58,944 bases of DNA from an uncultured Bacteroidales bacterium. GTDB taxonomy: Bacteria > Bacteroidota > Bacteroidia > Bacteroidales > Bacteroidaceae. The notes beneath the pieces were generated by a model. The model saw only the letters and a list, made by a program, of their open reading frames with translations, made no database searches and was not told the origin of the DNA. This document shows, piece by piece, positions 15,841 through 22,933 of the stretch. The DNA is taken from assembly GCA_947303715.1 (NCBI GenBank), contig CAMYYY010000013.1:1-58944 (forward strand), read 5' to 3'. Positions within the stretch are counted from its first letter, which is position 1; the number at the start of each line of letters is the position of its first letter. Both the position numbers and the translations under genes were made by a program.

Positions 15841-17919
15841 ATGAAAACCCGCAAGCTGATTTCCTTTGCAGCCCTGCTGCTGACTGTGCTGGGCACGAAC
15901 GCCCAGAATCCCTACCTCCCCCTTTGGGAGCACCTGCCTGACGGCGAGCCCCGTGTGTTTGAAGACCCTGACAACCCTGGGAAGCTCCGTGCCTACATCA
16001 TCGGCTCGCACGACATCACCTACACCGCCTACTGCGGCCCCGACATCCGCATGTGGTCGGCACCCGTCGAGAACCTGACAGAGTGGCGCGACGAAGGCCC
16101 CATCTTCACCTGGTTCGTGAGCGGACAATGGGACACCATGTATGCCCCCGACCTCGTGGAGACCGTTGACCGTCAGACGGGCAAGAAGACCTACTGGCTC
16201 TATCCCCACAGCCGCGGCTGGGGACGCGTAGCCACAGTCTGCAAGGGCGACAGGCCCGACGGCCCCTTCACACCCGTGAACCTGACGCCTGACGGAGTGC
16301 GTTGCGTCGAGGGCTCGCTCATCGACTTCGACCCCAGCGTCTTCATCGAGAAAATCACCAGCAAGAAAGACCCCGACTACAACACGGGCTACCGCGCCTA
16401 CGTCTTCTACGGCTTCCAGCACTCGACGGCCTGCCAGCTCGACCAGAATACCATGTACAGCAAGCGGCCCGGCACGGAGCTCATCGACCCCTTCATCCCC
16501 GCCAGTAGCGCCGACGGACGCCTGCTCGACAAGGAGGGCTCGACCTATCCCGCCCTCTACAAGGGACAGAACCCGCTCGACTTCAACTTCTTCGAGGCCA
16601 GCAGCATCCGTCAGGTGGGCAACAAGTACGTGATGGTCTTCAGCGGCTATAGCGGCAAGGAGTACGGCCTGGGCAACACCAACAGCGCCCTGCGCTATGC
16701 CTACGGCGACAGCCCGCTGGGCCCCTGGCGCTCGGGTGGCGTGCTCGTCGACAGCCGCGGCGTCGTGCCCAACGAGGACGGCACACGCCTCACCACCACC
16801 AACGCCGGACACAACACCCACGGCTCGCTCCAGGAAATCAACGGGCAATGGTACATCTTCTACCACCGTCCGCCGCGCGGCTTCGGCAACGCCCGCCAGC
16901 CTATGGTAGCGCCCGTGAAGATTGAGTGGGACAAGAAGTCCGTCGCCAAGGGCGGACAGGTGCGCATCACGGGCTACGACCCCTTTGCAGCCAATAACGA
17001 GTGGACGGCCAAGGCTTCCGACGGCAACGAGTATCGTGGCGCCGAGGTCACCAGCGAGGGCTTCCAGATCTTCGGTCTACCCCCCTACGCCTACTACTCG
17101 GCAGGCTATGCCTGCTACATGGCTGGCCCCGGCAGCAACGAATGGATGCAGGACAACCACGACGTGTGGAAGAACCACATGGACCTCGCCGGCATCAAGA
17201 ACGGAGGCATCATCGGCTTCAAGTACTTCGGCTTCGGCGGACTGGCACAGACGCAGAAGGGCGTGCCCGCCTTCGAAGGGACGAAGCAGGGCAACAACAC
17301 CCATCTCAACCTCTACCTCACCCCCGGCGGGCATGGCGCCTTCAAGATTCACGTGATGCTCGACGGCCCCTACGCCAACAGTACCTGGAATGGACGTGAG
17401 ATTGCCGTCTTCAACGTGCCTGCCGACGCTCCGCGCGAGGCAAGGAATTATGTCCTGCCGGTCGATGCCGTCGAAGGCCTCACGGGCAAGCATGCCATCT
17501 ATCTTGTCGTCGAAGGTCCCGAGATTGAGCAGCCCCAGCAGCCCGAGGGCCGTCCGCAGTTCGGCCGCCGTCAAGGCCCGCAGCGCCCGCAAGGCCTCTT
17601 CGACCTCCACGGAATCGGCTTCTCCAAAAACGGCTCGATGGCCGTCGGCCAATATACGGAAGCGCCTGAAATCACCATTACCGTCGACGGCAAGCGCCTC
17701 GCCATCCCCGCCACGCCCCTCTATAGCACCAACGCCAACGGCTATACCGACTGCGCGCACTACCAGCTCTACGCCCCGCTGCGCAACAATTCGAAGATTG
17801 AGGCCACATCCTCGGCAATTGTTCCCGCCGTGCAGTTCGAGGTCAGCCCCATCGCCGCAGGACGCGCTACCGTCAAGGCCACCTGGAAAGGAAAGACAAA
17901 GACGTATCTGATTAATTAA
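15841..17919 (+). CDS. Secreted GH43 glycosidase with C-terminal beta-sandwich
   Basis: A 692-residue enzyme with a cleavable signal peptide (MKTRKLISFAALLLTVLGTNA). Residues about 22-370 form a five-bladed GH43-like catalytic domain (FEDPDNPG, MYAPDLVE, DFDPSVFIE, FEASSIRQVGNKYVMVFSGYSG, FYHRPPRG). GH43 enzymes usually release arabinose or xylose. In this protein the first acidic motif is displaced to FEDPDN and the fold is inferred from motif order. Residues 380-540 resemble a CBM6-like carbohydrate-binding jelly roll. A Gln/Pro/Arg-rich linker at about 560-582 (QPQQPEGRPQFGRRQGPQRP) precedes a last beta domain. The start ATG abuts the divergent M28 promoter region. Subfamily and substrate are not assigned. 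Confidence 0.82.
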   Translation: MKTRKLISFAALLLTVLGTNAQNPYLPLWEHLPDGEPRVFEDPDNPGKLRAYIIGSHDITYTAYCGPDIRMWSAPVENLTEWRDEGPIFTWFVSGQWDTMYAPDLVETVDRQTGKKTYWLYPHSRGWGRVATVCKGDRPDGPFTPVNLTPDGVRCVEGSLIDFDPSVFIEKITSKKDPDYNTGYRAYVFYGFQHSTACQLDQNTMYSKRPGTELIDPFIPASSADGRLLDKEGSTYPALYKGQNPLDFNFFEASSIRQVGNKYVMVFSGYSGKEYGLGNTNSALRYAYGDSPLGPWRSGGVLVDSRGVVPNEDGTRLTTTNAGHNTHGSLQEINGQWYIFYHRPPRGFGNARQPMVAPVKIEWDKKSVAKGGQVRITGYDPFAANNEWTAKASDGNEYRGAEVTSEGFQIFGLPPYAYYSAGYACYMAGPGSNEWMQDNHDVWKNHMDLAGIKNGGIIGFKYFGFGGLAQTQKGVPAFEGTKQGNNTHLNLYLTPGGHGAFKIHVMLDGPYANSTWNGREIAVFNVPADAPREARNYVLPVDAVEGLTGKHAIYLVVEGPEIEQPQQPEGRPQFGRRQGPQRPQGLFDLHGIGFSKNGSMAVGQYTEAPEITITVDGKRLAIPATPLYSTNANGYTDCAHYQLYAPLRNNSKIEATSSAIVPAVQFEVSPIAAGRATVKATWKGKTKTYLIN

Positions 17920-17926
17920 GCGCCAA

Positions 17927-18072
17927 CTACGAATTAGACTTTTTCCTGTCTGCGACGCTACATAAATATTCACGAATGGACACGAATGATTCAAAAAATA
18001 TTTTTGGATAATTCATGCTCATTCGTGTGGCGTCGCAGACAAAAAAATCGTTTCATTCGTGTAATTCGTAGT
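17927..18072. repeat. Imperfect inverted repeat between two GH43 genes
   Basis: Outer arms ACTACGAATTA (17927-17937) and TAATTCGTAGT (18062-18072); inner arms TGTCTGCGACGC (17947-17958) and GCGTCGCAGACA (18030-18041). The interior has ACACGAATGA-type short repeats. It may end transcription of the upstream GH43 gene, and has the arms-and-AT-core layout seen at 11447-11637. Confidence 0.75.
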
Positions 18073-18095
18073 GAAGAAATAAAGAGTTAAGAATA

Positions 18096-19859
18096 ATGTA
18101 CAGTATTCATCGTTCCGTTTTTCAGGCATTCTTTTTTTCATTCCTGCTTCTGCTTTGCTCCTGCGCGAAGAAGGGAGAAGGCCCTGTGACCTTCCAGAAC
18201 GAGGGTAACCCCCTCATCCGCACATGCTATACCGCCGACCCGGCTCCTGTGGTCTTCGACGGACGGCTCTACCTCTATACGGGGCATGACGAGTGCTTCG
18301 AGGATAGCGTCGGCTACGAGGGCCTCTACGGCTTCAACATCACCAACTGGCTCTGCTTCTCTACCGACGACATGCAGACGTGGACGGAGCACGGCGTCGT
18401 CCTCAGCCCTGCCGACTTCAGCTGGGCATCGGGCGAGGCATGGGCCGCACAGGTCGTCGAGAAGGATGGCAAGTATTGGTACTACGTCAGCACCCAATGT
18501 GCCGACCCCAACTGCAAGGCCATCGGCGTTGCCGTCAGCGACAGCCCCACAGGGCCCTTCAAGGACGCTATCGGCAAGCCCCTCATCGTTGACAGCATGA
18601 CGCCCAACGCCCACCCCCTCGGCTGGTGGAACGACATCGACCCTACCGTCTTCATCGACGACGACGGCACGGCCTGGCTCAGCTGGGGCAACGGCACCTG
18701 CTTCCTGGCGAAGCTGAAGCCCTCGATGACGGAACTTGACGGCGACATCATCGCCCTCCCCATGGAGAACTATGTCGAGGGGCCCTGGCTCTACAAGCGG
18801 CGTGCCGAGGACGGCAACACGTGGTGGTACATGGTCTATGCCTCCATGGGCAGCCGCGGCGAGACAATCTCCTACGCTATGGCGCCCAACGTCACAGGCC
18901 CCTGGACATTCCGCGGCGAGCTTACTGGCCCTGCCAAGGACAGCTTCACCATCCATCCGGGCGTCGTCGACTTCCAAGGCCACACCTATCTCTTCTACCA
19001 TAACAGCACCCTCTCGCTGGGCGGCTATGGCCCTGCCACAGGCCGACGAAGCGTCTGCTACGAGGAGATGTTTTACAACCCCGACGGCACCATCCGCCCC
19101 GTCGTCCAAACCCTCGGCCCTGCCGAGCCCATTCAGACGGGCGACCTCCTCTTCATCAGCCTGCCTGACGATTACGACCTCGACGACCCCACCTACTACC
19201 CCACCTCTGCCGGCCAGAACATCATCCACGTCGCCATGCTGGAGGTAGAAGGTCAACAAGTCAACGAGTCAACGAGTCAACAAGTCGACAGGTCAACAGG
19301 TCAACAGGCTATCTATGTCATTGACGCCACGCTGAAGTACGGCGTTGACCGCCATCCCCTCGACACCCTGCTGCGCCAGTACACCCTTCGCGGCGGACGC
19401 CTGCCTCGGATGGAGATAAAGAGGGTAGCCTCTCCTAAAGGGAAGGACTTTAAGTCACCCCTCCTTCAGGAGGGGACGGGGGAGGCTGCAATTAATCTTG
19501 CCAAGCAACATCTCGGCGTGGCGTACGACCTCGAGTTCCGCCCAGGCGGCGACCTCTATTGCAGCGAACTCGTACACTTCTGCTACCTCGATGCCGGCGG
19601 CAAACCCCTCTTCCCCCTCGTCGATATCGACCTCCGTACCGTGCCCCCTGTACGCGCACGTCGTGGAAACCCTGATGGCCCCGATGCTAACCCCCTACGC
19701 CCAGGCCCCGACCGTAGCGAGTTCACCATCCCTCCCTACTGGACGCAGCTCTGCCGCCTTGCCGGCATCGCCCTCCCCCAGGGCGAAGGCATCATGCCAG
19801 CCGACATCTACCGCAGCCCCCTCCTCCGTACCGTCAACGCCACCATCCCCACGAAATAG
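18096..19859 (+). CDS. GH43 glycosidase fused to a YiiX/C92-like papain-fold domain
   Basis: A 587-residue lipoprotein (core AFFFSFLLLLCS, Cys21 or Cys23). Residues 40-340 are a GH43 domain with the expected acidic triad: Asp48 (TADPAP), Asp182 (NDIDPTVFIDDDG) and Glu228 (YVEGPWLYK). Residues about 341-587 change family. QTGDLLFIS, IIHVAML (His378), DATLKYGV and DLYCSELVHFCYLD (Cys489) are the circularly permuted papain-like signature of YiiX/C92-type amidases or peptidases. The first domain lacks the usual carbohydrate-binding partner. Two repeats are translated inside the second domain: residues 387-404 (8-bp repeat) and about 445-464 (palindromic element). Both catalytic candidates survive. 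Either a true two-activity enzyme or a gene joined by recombination; the frame is uninterrupted. Confidence 0.8.
   Translation: MYSIHRSVFQAFFFSFLLLLCSCAKKGEGPVTFQNEGNPLIRTCYTADPAPVVFDGRLYLYTGHDECFEDSVGYEGLYGFNITNWLCFSTDDMQTWTEHGVVLSPADFSWASGEAWAAQVVEKDGKYWYYVSTQCADPNCKAIGVAVSDSPTGPFKDAIGKPLIVDSMTPNAHPLGWWNDIDPTVFIDDDGTAWLSWGNGTCFLAKLKPSMTELDGDIIALPMENYVEGPWLYKRRAEDGNTWWYMVYASMGSRGETISYAMAPNVTGPWTFRGELTGPAKDSFTIHPGVVDFQGHTYLFYHNSTLSLGGYGPATGRRSVCYEEMFYNPDGTIRPVVQTLGPAEPIQTGDLLFISLPDDYDLDDPTYYPTSAGQNIIHVAMLEVEGQQVNESTSQQVDRSTGQQAIYVIDATLKYGVDRHPLDTLLRQYTLRGGRLPRMEIKRVASPKGKDFKSPLLQEGTGEAAINLAKQHLGVAYDLEFRPGGDLYCSELVHFCYLDAGGKPLFPLVDIDLRTVPPVRARRGNPDGPDANPLRPGPDRSEFTIPPYWTQLCRLAGIALPQGEGIMPADIYRSPLLRTVNATIPTK
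19251..19308 (+). repeat. In-frame 8-bp tandem repeat, 7 units
   Basis: Seven units in exact 8-bp register (GGTCAACA, AGTCAACG, AGTCAACG, AGTCAACA, AGTCGACA, GGTCAACA, GGTCAACA) are followed by GG. Because 8 is not a multiple of 3, three units encode one eight-residue period: QQVNESTS, then QQVDRSTG. One unit gained or lost would frameshift the papain-like domain. Confidence 0.85.
19427..19486 (+). repeat. Palindromic element translated in the GH43-YiiX gene
   Basis: AGCCTCTCCTAAAGGGAAGG, then a CCCCTCCTTCAGGAGGGG hairpin and GGGGGAGGCT. It is translated as ASPKGKDFKSPLLQEGTGEA, the same frame as the copy in the M28 gene about 4.3 kb away. Confidence 0.85.
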
Positions 19860-19886
19860 CCCTTTTTCGTGGCATTTGTACTATAT

Positions 19887-19917
19887 AGTAGGGACGCCAT
19901 CGTGTGGCGTCCCTACT
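19887..19917 (+). terminator. Strong hairpin after the GH43-YiiX gene
   Basis: AGTAGGGACGCCA (19887-19899) pairs perfectly with TGGCGTCCCTACT (19905-19917) around a 5-nt loop. A T-rich stretch follows a little further on (TTCTTTCCCGTTTTTTC). Probably a bidirectional stop signal. Confidence 0.65.
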
Positions 19918-19950
19918 GCTTCTTTCCCGTTTTTTCAGAGACAGCAATAA

Positions 19951-20118
19951 AAAAGTGTTGAGCTGCGCTCTTCACTTTTACGCCATGCCAAAGTTCAAAA
20001 AAGTTTTGACTTTGGTCATTTGGCTTTTAAAAGTGTTGGACGGCGTCCTTCACTTTTTCGCCATGCCAAAGTTCAAGAAAAATCTTGACTTTGACCATTT
20101 GGCTTTTAAAAAGTGTTC
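19951..20118 (+). repeat. Duplicated 78-80 bp hairpin unit upstream of the permease
   Basis: AAAAGTGTTG begins at 19951, 20029 and (as AAAAGTGTTC) 20109, giving two full units of 78 and 80 bp and a partial third. Each unit contains two nested inverted repeats: AAAAGTG with CACTTTT, and GCCATGCCAAAGTTCAA with TTGACTTTG...CATTTGGC. Arms differ between copies, some in a pair-preserving way. This fills much of the 387-bp gap before the permease gene. Confidence 0.75.
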
Positions 20119-20190
20119 AATTTCTGAACAATTTTCGCCGAAAATCACAAAAAGTGCACTTTTCTTGCACAAGTCAGATTTTTTTACTTA

Positions 20191-20198
20191 TACCTTTG
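20191..20198 (+). promoter_or_regulatory. -7 promoter box for the permease gene
   Basis: TACCTTTG lies 48 bp upstream of the ATG at 20247 and downstream of the duplicated hairpins. No exact TTTG at 20 bp is visible; a TTG at 20165-20167 is slightly far. Confidence 0.55.
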
Positions 20199-20246
20199 CG
20201 GAGCTAAAAACAAAACAACATTCAAACCGTAAAAAAACTCCGAAAA

Positions 20247-22631
20247 ATGAGAAAAGATTTATTAGCTCACTACGTCAAGGTTGCTGTGCGCAGCCTCGAG
20301 CGTTACAAGACGCAAAGCATCATCTCCATCGTCGGCCTCGCCGTCGGCTTCGTCTGTCTTTCGCTATCGGTACTTTGGGTGAACTATACGAACAGCTATA
20401 ACACGGGTTATCCTTTTCTGGACGGGGAGCGCGTTTATGTGCTGGGCTCTCAAGGGAAGAATGGCGACTACACGACGACAGTACCAGGCAGTTTGCTTCG
20501 TGACATGAAGGAGTGGCCCGAAGTGGAGGCGAGGTGTATGGTCTCCCCTCACTCGCTCATTCCCATAGGCGAGAAAGGCGAGGAGGCTATGTATATTTTG
20601 CTCAATCCCCTGATGAAGGATTTCTTTCATTTTGATGTCGTAGCAGGTGAAAAGGACTTCTGGAGGCATATCGGTGAAAAAGATTTTATGCATTGTGACA
20701 TTGTGTTGACAGAACCGTTCGCACAGAAGATGTTCGGCACAGAAGATCCCATTGGGAAGACGATGGAGGTAACGGGCAATGAGCACACCATTGTTGCCGT
20801 CGTGGTGAAACCTTTTAATAAGCATAGTAATTTCGATTGTGATTTCATGGCTCTTTCACCTGCTGATTTGTACGATTTCGAAAGGTATGAAATCCGAGGA
20901 CGTGGAATGGTCAAACTCCATCCGGGGAAGGAGGTGAGGGCATCGTTTGAAAAGAAAATAGGCGAATATATTGATGGCGAACCCTTCCGCATGATTTTGC
21001 TTAGGAAGGTTGCACAATGGATGCCTGCAAATCTCAGCTATGCCCACATGCGTGCGTTCCTCCTTATTAGTATATTGCTCACCGCCTGTGCTCTCATCAA
21101 CTTCCTCACGCTTTACTTGAACCGTTTGCGTGGAAGGAAACGTGAGATGGCGCTTCGGCTTGTTCACGGCTCGTCGCATCGTGGATTAGTGGCGATGTTC
21201 GCCGTTGAACTTCTTGTTACCCTGGGCAGCGCCATCGGGCTTGGAATGATGGGGGTGCTCGTGCTGAAAGAGCCCTTTGCCGACTTTGCGGGAATCCGTA
21301 TGGGTGGCGGCTATATCATGGGCCGTGCGCTGCTCATCATGCTGGGCGTGCTGGTCGTCTGCCTGCTGATGGGCCTCGGAACGGTGGAGATTGTACGTCG
21401 CCGCACGCTCTCGTCGTCCATCAATCCCGCTGCGGCACGTCGCCACGTCTTTTCGTCCATCAGCATCGGCGTACAGCTTGCGGTAAGTCTCTGTTTTGTG
21501 TTCTGCGCCGTAGTGATGCTTCGTCAACTGTGGAGTATGAAGAATGCCGACCTCGGCGTTGCCGTCAAAAATCGTGGCGTGCTGACCGTTACATACGATT
21601 TTGTAGCAGATACCAATGACGCAAAGGTGCTGGTTGACGGCAATGGTATCTCAGAAAAGCTGGAAGCCTTGCCTGAAATAAAAGATATCTGCCGAGGCTG
21701 GAACTTCTATTGTATTCACTATATGCTGGCCGGACGTTATAACGTCTGCCTCACCCCCGAAGTCGAGCCATTACAGACGAACGTCTTTGCAGGGATTTAC
21801 GACCCGGGAAATCCGATATATGGTTTCTCCGTGCTTGAAGGAGAGCTACCGCGCTACGAGACGTGGACCCCCTCGGATATTGTCATCAGCGAATCCATCC
21901 GTAACCGACTTGGATTGAAAGAGGCTCTTGGAGCCACACTCTATTACGGTTTGAATAAAGAAAATGAGAAAGTGTACTCTATGGGCACGGTGGTTGCCGT
22001 TGTTCGTGATATCCAACTGAAAGTCAAGTCTTCTGATAAGCCGGAGTCATTCCTGATGTTTCCATATAAAACGAAAGGACAGGGGGCGTTCTCTCCGGAG
22101 AATAACATTCTCTTTTCCTATCATCATGGAAGGAAAAAAGATGTGGAAACAAAAATCTGGGACATGATGTCAGCCTTCCCCACACTGATATGGGACTTGA
22201 CCTTTGCAGAGGATGTCTATAACGGACAAATCAAGAGCGAGCAGAACCTCAGTCACTTGCTGGTCATCGTTACCGTCGTGGCCATACTGATTGCGGTGTT
22301 TGGCGTCTATAGCATCATCACGCTTGCCTGCCGCCAGCGGAGGAAGGAGATTGCGCTAAGGAAGATTCACGGTGCGAAGCTGAAGGATATTCTCGGCATG
22401 TTCGTCCGCGAGTATGGCATCATCCTTGTCATCAGTTCCTTTGTTGCTTTCGTCGTGGGCTACCTCATCATGCACGGCTGGTTGGAGCAGTACTTGAAGC
22501 GTATCACCATCGGCCCGCAGTTCTACGTGCTCATTTTCCTTGCCACCGCCTTGCTCATCGCCCTCAGCGTCGGCAGCCGTGTCTGGCGTACCGCCCGCGA
22601 AAACCCCGCCGACGTGGTCAAGAGCGAATGA
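20247..22631 (+). CDS. ABC transporter permease, FtsX/MacB type
   Basis: A 794-residue integral membrane protein with the duplicated FtsX layout common in Bacteroidales. A first transmembrane helix (about 22-46, SIISIVGLAVGFVCLSLSVL) is followed by a large periplasmic domain, then three helices (about 270-400), a further periplasmic domain, and a last group of three helices (about 665-780). FtsX-like signatures are GRKREMALRLVHGSS and RQRRKEIALRKIHGAKL; it ends WRTARENPADVVKSE. Such permeases couple cytoplasmic ATP hydrolysis to lipoprotein, peptide or toxin movement. No ATP-binding subunit is encoded nearby, so the partner must lie elsewhere. Codon use is less C-rich than in the flanking enzyme genes. 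Confidence 0.88.
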   Translation: MRKDLLAHYVKVAVRSLERYKTQSIISIVGLAVGFVCLSLSVLWVNYTNSYNTGYPFLDGERVYVLGSQGKNGDYTTTVPGSLLRDMKEWPEVEARCMVSPHSLIPIGEKGEEAMYILLNPLMKDFFHFDVVAGEKDFWRHIGEKDFMHCDIVLTEPFAQKMFGTEDPIGKTMEVTGNEHTIVAVVVKPFNKHSNFDCDFMALSPADLYDFERYEIRGRGMVKLHPGKEVRASFEKKIGEYIDGEPFRMILLRKVAQWMPANLSYAHMRAFLLISILLTACALINFLTLYLNRLRGRKREMALRLVHGSSHRGLVAMFAVELLVTLGSAIGLGMMGVLVLKEPFADFAGIRMGGGYIMGRALLIMLGVLVVCLLMGLGTVEIVRRRTLSSSINPAAARRHVFSSISIGVQLAVSLCFVFCAVVMLRQLWSMKNADLGVAVKNRGVLTVTYDFVADTNDAKVLVDGNGISEKLEALPEIKDICRGWNFYCIHYMLAGRYNVCLTPEVEPLQTNVFAGIYDPGNPIYGFSVLEGELPRYETWTPSDIVISESIRNRLGLKEALGATLYYGLNKENEKVYSMGTVVAVVRDIQLKVKSSDKPESFLMFPYKTKGQGAFSPENNILFSYHHGRKKDVETKIWDMMSAFPTLIWDLTFAEDVYNGQIKSEQNLSHLLVIVTVVAILIAVFGVYSIITLACRQRRKEIALRKIHGAKLKDILGMFVREYGIILVISSFVAFVVGYLIMHGWLEQYLKRITIGPQFYVLIFLATALLIALSVGSRVWRTARENPADVVKSE

Positions 22632-22711
22632 AAAATAAAAGAATGAAGAATGAGGAATTAAACCTGGGAAACAGGGCTTTATCCGTGCACCGTAAGGGAA
22701 TAAAAGTTTTT

Positions 22712-22835
22712 CATCGCAATGAAAACAATCTTTCATCGCAGTGAAAATATTTAACCATTGCAATGAAAACATTTAATCATTGCGATGAAAACATTTAACC
22801 ATTGCGATGAAAACATTTAACCATCGCAATGAAAA
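22712..22835. repeat. Tandem array, 6 units of 22 bp with palindromic cores
   Basis: The core CATyGCrATGAAAA begins at 22712, 22734, 22756, 22778, 22800 and 22822, exactly 22 bp apart. Each core is a near-palindrome (TTTTCATyGCrATGAAAA), separated in most units by CATTTAAC. The array fills the gap between the convergent permease and GH36 genes. There are no unique spacers, so it is not a CRISPR array. Confidence 0.85.
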
Positions 22836-22933
22836 AACCGTGATTGAGTCTGTTTTAGTTAAGAATTAGGAAAACCACGTTACAACCAGAGTGTGCAAGC
22901 CTGATTTTCCTAACTCCTGACTTTTCATGATTC

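Noticed and set aside
22712..22835. CRISPR array
   Set aside because: Units are contiguous, period 22 bp, with a shared spacer and no unique spacers; no cas genes nearby.
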